Source of the DNA: an uncultured Dysgonomonas sp.
Lineage (GTDB): Bacteria; Bacteroidota; Bacteroidia; Bacteroidales; Dysgonomonadaceae
NCBI GenBank assembly: GCA_937995835.1
Contig: CALKIV010000027.1
Location: 62,001-126,000, forward strand
Direction: 5' to 3'
DNA: 64,000 nucleotides
Part shown: piece after piece, positions 48,793-56,782 of the stretch
How positions within the stretch are numbered: position 1 is the first letter of the stretch
How the letters are laid out: each line of letters opens with the position of its first letter
Program-made: the position numbers and the translations under genes
Notes under the pieces: model-generated
The model's input: only the letters and a program-made list of their open reading frames with translations
Told to the model about the DNA's origin: nothing
The model's database searches: none

Positions 48793-50679
48793 TTACCAAC
48801 CTGGATTTTGTTCAAACTCTAAGTACATATTAGAATCAGCACGCTTCATAGGTAGCCAATAATGCTTAGAAGCTAATTTTCGTTCCACTACTACTCTTTC
48901 TTTCAGATTTAACACCTTGTTTTCAGTTGGTGTTAAAGCATCAAATCCTTCAGCACGATCAAAATCATGTGCTGTTTTGAGAGTGTAAGGGTACTCTGTT
49001 AAGAGGAGCCAACGACGTAAATCGTTGAAGCGATGTGCCTCGTACGCTAATTCTACGGCACGTTCACGTCTTACTTCACTTAAAAAGGCTTCAGTGGAAC
49101 TTAAGTATTTGCCAGCTACATGTTTCACCCCAGCACGATCTCGAACATGATTAATAGCATCTACAGCACTCTTCGAGAATCCCGAGGCTTTCCCGTTAGG
49201 AGTTCCATAACCGTTAGCAGCAGCTTCAGCATACATCAAGTATGCATCAGCTAAACGCATATAACTAAGATGAATAAAGTGATTTTTGTCTTGTCCAAAA
49301 TCATCATTATTGACCGAACGAGGAATAAACTTATACATCAAATATCCTGTACGACTTCCTTGGTAATCATCTCTATAACTTCCTCCGGTATATAGATTAG
49401 CATATCGATGAGGTTCGCGAGTTTGAGTTGCTCCTTGTATACATTTCACCCCATCATAAACGATGTCGTGATAGAAACGAGGATCACGATTCTTCCACGG
49501 ATATTGTGGATCGTAGCCTGATTCGGTATCCGGTTTGGTGGCATCAACAATCGGCAATCCGTTTTGCATACCATAATAACTTACATAGTTAGCCGTTGGA
49601 GTAAAACAATTGCTCGATCCATCAAGCAATACTCCCGGAGCGTATTGTAGGTTCATACTCCAACGTGTGCCATAACCATCATAGGCTGGAGCCTGAAATA
49701 TCGCCTCTGGATAACCCGGTATTTTCATCCCTTGGTTGTGAGAGTAGAATAGATCTGAATAACGTTCAAAAGGGATCAAACTATAGTCTGCTTTTCCTCC
49801 CTCTTCGGCACAAGAACTCAACATCTCAGCAAAAGCTTCGGCTGATTTTTTACAATACTCAGTGTTGTAAGTTTTACTTCCAGTGGACTCATAATTCATC
49901 AATGGACTACCTGCCCACAGATAGTTTTTCCCTAGGTAGCCTAATGCCATTATTTTATTTATACGCTGACGATTTTTTCCTAAAGTATTTTTCCCGGCCT
50001 GCGTATCATCCCAATCTAATGGGAGGAGGTCGGCTGCTTTTCTAAAATCTTCAGCAACACGATCGGCTGTTTCTTGATAGCTCAAGCGTGGTAGTTTTAA
50101 AGATTCTCCATCATATACCACATGATCGATATAAGGTAATCCTCCAAAATATTGCATTAGTAAAAAGTGGAACCACCCCCTAAAGAAATATAATTGTCCT
50201 TCTATTAGATTCTTTTCTTCTTGTGTCGCATCTTGCAATAGCTCTAAATTTTCTATCCCAAGATTAGCTTTACGTATACCATACCATGCCAAAGGCCACA
50301 TTCTTTTATGCATACGGTCGTCATTCGTTGTCGTTCCTGTTCCATCCATCCAATTGGCACCCCACCCATCATGCTCTTTCATCCATCCCCAAAAGTCTCC
50401 ATTGTCTACCTTATAGCCAAAAAACCAGGTGGATCCAGCAACGATTAACTCATCTTCACCCCAGTTGAAGTCAGATTGCCAATAGAAGTTATTGAGCAAT
50501 GGAATGCAATAATAGAGCTCTTCTGTGAAACCTTGAAAATTGAGAAAATTCTTGAAAGCATCTTCTGGATTGACAATACTATCAGGGTCTCTATCTAAAT
50601 AGTCTTTACAAGAAAACAATCCAAACGATATGGAAAGAACTGTAAAGCAAAACATTATCTTTATATACTTTTTCATCAT
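48793..50679 (-). CDS. SusD/RagB-family nutrient-binding lipoprotein (first pair)
   Basis: 628-residue SusD-like lipoprotein (lipobox GLFSCKDYLDRDPD, acid-rich as in surface lipoproteins). Conserved blocks: QLYFFRGWFHFLLMQYFGGLPYID, MRLADAYLMYAEAAANGYG and EVRRERAVELAYEAHRFNDL. I chose ATG 50679 because the in-frame TTG at 50685 abuts the SusC stop codon and adds only two residues; ATG 50676 is also possible. It forms the lid of the SusC-like protein encoded immediately upstream. Confidence 0.95.
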   Translation of the reverse strand: MMKKYIKIMFCFTVLSISFGLFSCKDYLDRDPDSIVNPEDAFKNFLNFQGFTEELYYCIPLLNNFYWQSDFNWGEDELIVAGSTWFFGYKVDNGDFWGWMKEHDGWGANWMDGTGTTTNDDRMHKRMWPLAWYGIRKANLGIENLELLQDATQEEKNLIEGQLYFFRGWFHFLLMQYFGGLPYIDHVVYDGESLKLPRLSYQETADRVAEDFRKAADLLPLDWDDTQAGKNTLGKNRQRINKIMALGYLGKNYLWAGSPLMNYESTGSKTYNTEYCKKSAEAFAEMLSSCAEEGGKADYSLIPFERYSDLFYSHNQGMKIPGYPEAIFQAPAYDGYGTRWSMNLQYAPGVLLDGSSNCFTPTANYVSYYGMQNGLPIVDATKPDTESGYDPQYPWKNRDPRFYHDIVYDGVKCIQGATQTREPHRYANLYTGGSYRDDYQGSRTGYLMYKFIPRSVNNDDFGQDKNHFIHLSYMRLADAYLMYAEAAANGYGTPNGKASGFSKSAVDAINHVRDRAGVKHVAGKYLSSTEAFLSEVRRERAVELAYEAHRFNDLRRWLLLTEYPYTLKTAHDFDRAEGFDALTPTENKVLNLKERVVVERKLASKHYWLPMKRADSNMYLEFEQNPGW

Positions 50680-50686
50680 GTACAAT

Positions 50687-53600
50687 TTATAAGGTTATTT
50701 TAACTCCCAAATTATAGCGTCTAACAGTTGGATAAGCCCCTTGTGATGCCCAACCAGTGGCAGCCATATTTGATTCTCTGTCATCAGGCATTTTCGTCCA
50801 CAACCAAAGATTATTTCCATTCAGATAGAGTCTGAGTGACGATAATTTCAGTTTCTTGACCCAACCAGAGGTAAACGTATATGCTACTTCAGCATTTTTC
50901 AGACGAATATAAGACCCATCATACATATAGCGAGTTCCATTTGTCATTCCATCTTTACTGGAAGTCCAACGAGGAAGAGAAGAATCTGCATTCGTATTGT
51001 TTTTACTCCAATAGCTACCTTCATCATAAACATTGTTGAGCTTACCACTCAAGCTAGTTAGTACAACTTGACGAGTCACATTAGTTACACCATAAAATTG
51101 AACAAAGCCACTAAATCCTTTCCACTCGAATCCTAAAGTTGCATTGTATGTATTCTGAGGATTTCCGGAAAAGCCATAGGGCACATTATCATCAGCATCA
51201 ATCACTCCATCGCCATTGTAGTCTACCATTTGGTAGTCTCCCGGCAGTTTTTGACTATCCGTAGTATTCCAAGGCGTACTAGCCCATAAATCGTCCCACG
51301 AATTAATATATCCATGATCGAGATAAGAGTGCGCTTGCCCAATTTGTTTACCAGCTTGTTTTTGATATTCAGGCAACAAGGACGGATCATCTCGCTCTAG
51401 AATTTTATCTTTGGCATGGGTCATATTCATCTCTGTCCATAGATATAGCCCTTCTTTGAATTGATGATTAACCTTCAACGATAGCTCATATCCCTTAGAG
51501 CGTACCCGTCCTAAATTAGCCCAAGGCGCTTCTGTACCATAATATGATGGAATGGCTCTATCGTTACCTCTGACCAAAATATCGGTACGATAATTATTGA
51601 AAATATCTACTGCTCCTGATACCACTCCATTCAGGAATGAAAAATCAGCTCCATAGTTTGCTTTTTTGGCTGTTTCCCAATGAATATCAGGATTAGCTAC
51701 GGAAGTTTGTCTATACCATGTATATGGACTTCGGTCACCGTTTGTAGCTCCCAGCTTGGCTGTGTTGCCATATGCCCACTGTTGCATATAGAGCCATCGT
51801 CCACTAATATTGTCATCTCCAATTTTTCCGTAAGAAGCACGCAACTTGAACGAATCTAAAAACTTTATATTTTTCATAAACTGTTCTTCACTTACCATCC
51901 ACCCTACAGCACCTGACGGGAAGAATGCAAAACGATGATTTGAAGAGAATTTTTCAGAGCCATTATATGCTCCATTCACTTCAAGAAAATATTTTTTATC
52001 AAAATTATAAGTCGCACGGAATGCCCAATCTTCACGATAACTTGGGATCACACTACCTCTGGCTGTTTCTTCTCTACTAAATAAAGCCATTGCTCCGATA
52101 TCATGCTTGTCGAATTGGAGGGCATAGTTTAGTTGAAACTGATAATAGAGACGACGAAAAGTTGCATCATTATTCATTTCGCCACCTTGTGTTGTCCACT
52201 TTATTCCTTCTTTAAAGTCTAGTTGAGTATTACTATCTACTATTTCCTTATAAAATACTTGTCCTGTCTCCGGATCAATCCATTTCTTTTGGGCATTATG
52301 ATAGAGATCATTTACTCCTCTCTTTCTTTCTTGGAAAACATTATCCATCGAGAAAGTTCCTTTTGCACTTAATCCCTCTAGAAACATGCCCAAGTCCTGC
52401 TCTACTACAAAATCTGTATTGATACGGGTTTCGGTTCTTTTCTCAATTCCGCCAATTGCCACAGACATCACAGAGTTGAATGCTCCAACCTCATCTTTTG
52501 GATAATATCCCCATGTTCCATCAGAATAGATAGGGAGCATGGCGTCCGGTGGAGTACCATAAGCCGAGATCCATGCACCATAATCGTTATCGCTATAGTC
52601 CCATGGAAGTTTTTTCACTCCATGCGAAGCGGCAAGGTTTACTTTAAATAATGTTGATTTTGTTAAATTAAAGTCTAGATTACTACGTGCATTGATGCGA
52701 TTGTATCCAAAGCCTGACTTATATCCACGACTATTGCTATATTCTTTAAACAAGTCTCCTTCGTTCAAAAAATCTACGGATGTGAAATATTTAACAAATG
52801 GCGTACCTCCTGAAATATTAACATTAGCATTGTAAGACATAGCATAGTCTTTAAACATTTCATCCACCCAATCTACATTCGGATAGCGTTCCGACTCTTC
52901 CAATCCATTTGGATTACGATATTTGTCCATCACACTCTGTGGTGTATAGTTGTTCCACGAAGAAGGCGCAAGTCCTAGTTCGTTCACGATAGCCATATTG
53001 CGAATACGCAAAGCATCGTAAGAATCATACTTACCTGGAAGACGAGATGGAACTTTTGCTGTCATATTTACATTTATATCAATTACGGGTTTCCCGTCCT
53101 GTCCGCGCTTGGTTGTTATCAAAATAACTCCATTGGCACCTTTCACTCCAAAGACTGCAGTAGCTGATGCATCCTTTAGCACCGAAATTGTGGCTACTGA
53201 AGCTATATCTACCGAGCTCATTGGGCGCTCAATGCCATCTACCAAAACTAGTGGAGAACTATTATTCCATGAGGTTTGTCCACGAAGCACAATCTGAGGA
53301 TCTTCACTACCGGGCATTCCTTGTGCGGTCATGGTGGTCACACCCGGCAAATTCCCAGTCAAAGCTGCTCCCACACTTGATACTCCTCCAGCCCTCTCTA
53401 GTACCTTGCCACTTGTTTGTGCAATAGAGCCTACTATACTTTCTTTTTTTTGCTGACCATAACCCACTACTACAATTTCATCTAACAGTACATTATCTTC
53501 CAACAGAACCACAGTAATCTGTTTTTTATTTTCAATGTTAACTTCTTGTGCAGCCATCCCGATATAAATCACCTCCACAACTTTATTATTCTCTGGAACT

Positions 53601-53812
53601 TCAAGCACAAAATGCCCATCAAAGTCAGTGATCGCACCCATACCGGGTTTACCCTTTACCAGTACAGAGGCACCAATAAGAGGCTCTCCTTTTTCATCTA
53701 CAACTGTTCCTTCTACTGTCCTTTTCTGCTGTGCAATAATCTGACTGCTAAACAGCAACAGTAAGAAACATATAGAAAAAAACTTTTCAATACGTTTTTT
53801 TACATTTTTCAT
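50687..53812 (-). CDS. SusC/RagA-family TonB-dependent transporter (first pair)
   Basis: 1041-residue outer-membrane transporter. Signal peptide (about residues 1-28, ending SSQIIAQ), CarboxypepD_reg-like domain (about 32-115, VEGTVVDEKGEPLIGASV), TonB box DEIVVVGYGQQKK, plug with VILITTKRG and a large barrel ending YNLGVKITL. First gene of the operon with the order SusC-SusD-SusC-SusD-DUF1735-GH5. The gene order matches xusA-xusB-xusC-xusD-xusE of xylan-utilizing Bacteroidota, so its cargo is probably xylo-oligosaccharides. The promoter lies in the 273-base divergent region shared with the AraC-type regulator gene. Confidence 0.97.
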   Translation of the reverse strand: MKNVKKRIEKFFSICFLLLLFSSQIIAQQKRTVEGTVVDEKGEPLIGASVLVKGKPGMGAITDFDGHFVLEVPENNKVVEVIYIGMAAQEVNIENKKQITVVLLEDNVLLDEIVVVGYGQQKKESIVGSIAQTSGKVLERAGGVSSVGAALTGNLPGVTTMTAQGMPGSEDPQIVLRGQTSWNNSSPLVLVDGIERPMSSVDIASVATISVLKDASATAVFGVKGANGVILITTKRGQDGKPVIDINVNMTAKVPSRLPGKYDSYDALRIRNMAIVNELGLAPSSWNNYTPQSVMDKYRNPNGLEESERYPNVDWVDEMFKDYAMSYNANVNISGGTPFVKYFTSVDFLNEGDLFKEYSNSRGYKSGFGYNRINARSNLDFNLTKSTLFKVNLAASHGVKKLPWDYSDNDYGAWISAYGTPPDAMLPIYSDGTWGYYPKDEVGAFNSVMSVAIGGIEKRTETRINTDFVVEQDLGMFLEGLSAKGTFSMDNVFQERKRGVNDLYHNAQKKWIDPETGQVFYKEIVDSNTQLDFKEGIKWTTQGGEMNNDATFRRLYYQFQLNYALQFDKHDIGAMALFSREETARGSVIPSYREDWAFRATYNFDKKYFLEVNGAYNGSEKFSSNHRFAFFPSGAVGWMVSEEQFMKNIKFLDSFKLRASYGKIGDDNISGRWLYMQQWAYGNTAKLGATNGDRSPYTWYRQTSVANPDIHWETAKKANYGADFSFLNGVVSGAVDIFNNYRTDILVRGNDRAIPSYYGTEAPWANLGRVRSKGYELSLKVNHQFKEGLYLWTEMNMTHAKDKILERDDPSLLPEYQKQAGKQIGQAHSYLDHGYINSWDDLWASTPWNTTDSQKLPGDYQMVDYNGDGVIDADDNVPYGFSGNPQNTYNATLGFEWKGFSGFVQFYGVTNVTRQVVLTSLSGKLNNVYDEGSYWSKNNTNADSSLPRWTSSKDGMTNGTRYMYDGSYIRLKNAEVAYTFTSGWVKKLKLSSLRLYLNGNNLWLWTKMPDDRESNMAATGWASQGAYPTVRRYNLGVKITL

Positions 53813-53988
53813 TACATATTAGTTTTCGATATTAATAATTCGATTAAAAAAAGTGACTAATCATTTCAAGTGATAGAAAACACGATTAGCTATCATCAAT
53901 TGCTCCATTCATAGTGGACTAAGATTTTTAAGGTTTATAGAGTTTAAGATTACAAGGGTAAAATTACAGTAGAACAACTTTAACAATA

Positions 53989-54019
53989 TTTGTTTTTAGG
54001 TATATGTTTTTTAATTTTA
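53989..54019 (+). promoter_or_regulatory. candidate promoter of the AraC-type regulator
   Basis: TTTG (53989-53992) and TAATTTTA (54012-54019, one mismatch to TAnnTTTG) are 19 bases apart, the normal spacing. Predicted start near 54026. The elements overlap the TTTTAG repeats at 53994 and 54015, which would suit autoregulation. Confidence 0.4.
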
Positions 54020-54026
54020 GATATAA
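53994..54026. repeat. TTTTAGRTATA repeat pair in the SusC/regulator divergent region
   Basis: TTTTAGGTATAT (53994-54005) and TTTTAGATATAA (54015-54026) are in the same orientation and 21 bp, about two helical turns, apart. They share the TTTTAGATAT core of the tandem repeat upstream of the enzyme operon (36082-36109). Possible binding sites for the HTCS or the AraC-type regulator. Confidence 0.4.
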
Positions 54027-54085
54027 TCGGCTTTTAAGCGCTTATTCCAACTGTTTTATGTTTCTAAAAGTTTTATCTTTAAAAC

Positions 54086-56686
54086 ATGACTCGAATGCTC
54101 CAACTAATACTAGCAATTACATCCTTTTTTCTGGCAACATTTTTTGCTCAGTCAAATGACTATGTATTCACCCCCATAAACGTGTCACATGGATTGAGTG
54201 ACAACCAAATTCGATATATTTCGCAACTAGCAGACGGACGAATGATGTTCACTACCAGTGGAAGTGTAAATATATACAATGGGGCACGTTTTTCGTATAT
54301 CCACCGTACCGATCAATCAGTCTATCGACTGAGCAAATACAACGGTTTTTATCGTATCTATCAGGATGCAAACTCCTTCCTCTGGATAAAAGATTATAAC
54401 AGGCTATATTGTATAAATCTAAAAACAGAACAATATGTAGAAAATCTAGAGACCTACTTCGCGAAGCAAGGCGTTAGCGAACCTGTTGAAGACCTCTTCA
54501 TTGATGATCAACAAAGAATGTGGCTGCTCACCCCTGGTGGACTATTAGATTCGGAGAATCAGGAGCTATTCGACCTATCTTATAACGAGGGCAGTTTGCA
54601 AGATTTAGCTGCTGAGGACACCCGTCTCTACTTGTTTTACAACACAGGAGCAGTTGTTTGTTATGATATTGAAACAAAAGAACGACTCTATGACAAGGCT
54701 GCATTCACAGAGTCGGAACAAGAAAAATTTAAGCACACTTCGCTTGTGGTGAAAGGAAACGATGGCTTATATCAGTTACGCAATGGAGCTAAAGGAGGCT
54801 TTTTCTTTTTTGACATCCAGAATCAAAAGTGGAAAAAAATATTAGAGACCGACTATGTGTTAAACACTTTAGTAGTTGCACCTGATGAAACAGCCTACAT
54901 AAGTTGTACAAATGGTTTTTGGATAATTAATCTTCGCACAGGAAATAAACAATACTTACCTATTTTAAAAACCGTAGAAGGTAATATTATTAATACCGAA
55001 ATCAGTACAATCTTTTATGACCAACAAGGAGCTTTGTGGCTGGGAAGCCTAAATCGAGGTCTACTATACTATCATCCGTTAAGATATAAATTCATTCATA
55101 TTGGACGTACTTACTTTCCCGAATTTGGTTCACAAGATATAACAATACATTCATTTGCCGAAGATAAATTTGGCGATATATATATAAAATGTAATTCTAA
55201 TTTCTACCATTATCATGCATCTGACTTGAATAATCGCTCTTTAATCCCGATACAAGAAGCTAATTTATCTCCTTATGTACAAGAAAAGCTAAATGTAAAT
55301 TCTCGAAATTCTTTTCAAGATCAACAGTATACCTCCCTCTGTACAGATAGTAGAGGTTGGACTTGGGCAGGTACACAAGACGGCTTAAAATTATTTATGT
55401 CTGAATCAAAAGAAGGGCAGACCCTATATACCGAAGATGGACTAATAAACAACTCTATACAGGCTATATTAGAAGATTTCCAATCCAACATCTGGATAAC
55501 AACTAGTTACGGAATATCACAAATAAAAATTGACTCTGTAAGTAAGAAACTTCATTTCGTCAATTTCAATACTTACGATGGTACCCTGAATGGAGAATAT
55601 GCCAGAGGAGCAATCTTTCAGAGTAGCGACAGCACACTCTACTTTGGAGGAATAGACGGCTTTAGTAAACTACTACCAAGTAATTTATCATCTTACAATC
55701 TGCCCTTCAAGCCTGTTTTCACTAATTTACGTTTACGTGGAGAAGAGGTCGTTATTGATAAAGAATATGATGACAGAATAATTTTAACCCAAGCTCCCCC
55801 TTACACGACAGCATTAGAACTGTCTTATAGTCAAAACTTCTTAACCTTCGAATTTTCTGCAATTAATTACTTGAATCCTACACAGTCCTTATATCGCTAT
55901 CAATTGGAAGGTTTAGATAACGATTGGATTGAGACCTATACCACTGAACAAGAACAAAATGATGGTATTTTAAGAATTTATTATACCAATTTGCCTGCAG
56001 GCAAGTATTTACTTCGTGTGATGGCAAGCAACAATACTGGAGGATGGAACGGAGTTGTATCAGAGTTGAAAATAACGATCTATCCCCCTTGGTGGAAAAC
56101 AACAACAGCTTATGCTATTTATGTCTTTTGCTTTCTCTTCATCACTTCCTCAATGGTGTATCTGTATATCTACACTACGAAAAACAAACTCAAGCGCCAG
56201 CGTAAGGAAGAAATCCTCTTGCTGAGGATTCGTAATCTGATAGACCAATGCAATCAATACGAAGCCAATCAGATAGATCAGTCTGACAAGATAGAAAATT
56301 TGGATAAAAACATAAGTTACCAACAGTCTGACAGAAGTAGTCTTTCGGCTCCCGACAATGCATTCCTGACTCGTGCCATAGAACTTGTGGAAAAGAATAT
56401 TAACGAAGCCAACTACTCTGTGGAACAGCTGAGTCGTGATCTTTGTATGGATCGTACCGGCTTATATCGCAAACTTATTGCCTTATTAGATAAATCTCCT
56501 TCTTTATTTATTCGCAATATTCGCCTCCAAAGATCTGCACAACTCTTGCTAGAGGAAGATCTAAACATTGCAGAAATTGCAGAAACGGTTGGGTTTAGCA
56601 GTTCGGGCTATTTTAATAAGTGTTTTCAGGAAGCATACAGCTGTCGCCCCTCCGAATATGCCGAAAAGATGAAGAAATCAACATAG
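54086..56686 (+). CDS. membrane-spanning AraC-type regulator with periplasmic propeller sensor, without kinase and receiver
   Basis: 866-residue one-component regulator. Signal/TM segment (about residues 1-22), periplasmic Reg_prop repeats (about 25-560, for example GLSDNQIRYISQ and DQQGALWLGSLNRGLL), Y_Y_Y domain (about 575-660), one TM helix (about 672-694), a short charged coiled-coil-like linker and an AraC-type HTH (about 763-860, SVEQLSRDLCMDRTGLYRKL and IAEIAETVGFSSSGYF). It looks like an HTCS from which histidine kinase and receiver are missing, so signal must pass by conformational or oligomeric change. It is divergent from SusC and 96 bases before GH31, and probably controls one or both. 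Confidence 0.93.
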   Translation: MTRMLQLILAITSFFLATFFAQSNDYVFTPINVSHGLSDNQIRYISQLADGRMMFTTSGSVNIYNGARFSYIHRTDQSVYRLSKYNGFYRIYQDANSFLWIKDYNRLYCINLKTEQYVENLETYFAKQGVSEPVEDLFIDDQQRMWLLTPGGLLDSENQELFDLSYNEGSLQDLAAEDTRLYLFYNTGAVVCYDIETKERLYDKAAFTESEQEKFKHTSLVVKGNDGLYQLRNGAKGGFFFFDIQNQKWKKILETDYVLNTLVVAPDETAYISCTNGFWIINLRTGNKQYLPILKTVEGNIINTEISTIFYDQQGALWLGSLNRGLLYYHPLRYKFIHIGRTYFPEFGSQDITIHSFAEDKFGDIYIKCNSNFYHYHASDLNNRSLIPIQEANLSPYVQEKLNVNSRNSFQDQQYTSLCTDSRGWTWAGTQDGLKLFMSESKEGQTLYTEDGLINNSIQAILEDFQSNIWITTSYGISQIKIDSVSKKLHFVNFNTYDGTLNGEYARGAIFQSSDSTLYFGGIDGFSKLLPSNLSSYNLPFKPVFTNLRLRGEEVVIDKEYDDRIILTQAPPYTTALELSYSQNFLTFEFSAINYLNPTQSLYRYQLEGLDNDWIETYTTEQEQNDGILRIYYTNLPAGKYLLRVMASNNTGGWNGVVSELKITIYPPWWKTTTAYAIYVFCFLFITSSMVYLYIYTTKNKLKRQRKEEILLLRIRNLIDQCNQYEANQIDQSDKIENLDKNISYQQSDRSSLSAPDNAFLTRAIELVEKNINEANYSVEQLSRDLCMDRTGLYRKLIALLDKSPSLFIRNIRLQRSAQLLLEEDLNIAEIAETVGFSSSGYFNKCFQEAYSCRPSEYAEKMKKST

Positions 56687-56734
56687 TTACCATTTGTTTC
56701 AACATACCTACACCACTCTAACGATGCTTCTAAA

Positions 56735-56742
56735 TAACTTTG
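56735..56742 (+). promoter_or_regulatory. candidate promoter of GH31
   Basis: TAACTTTG, a full match to TAnnTTTG, 40 bases before the GH31 start codon. No -33 match at 19-21 bases, so it may need an activator. Confidence 0.45.
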
Positions 56743-56782
56743 AGTGTATTAAATCATCTATCTACAAACGAGTTTAATAATC

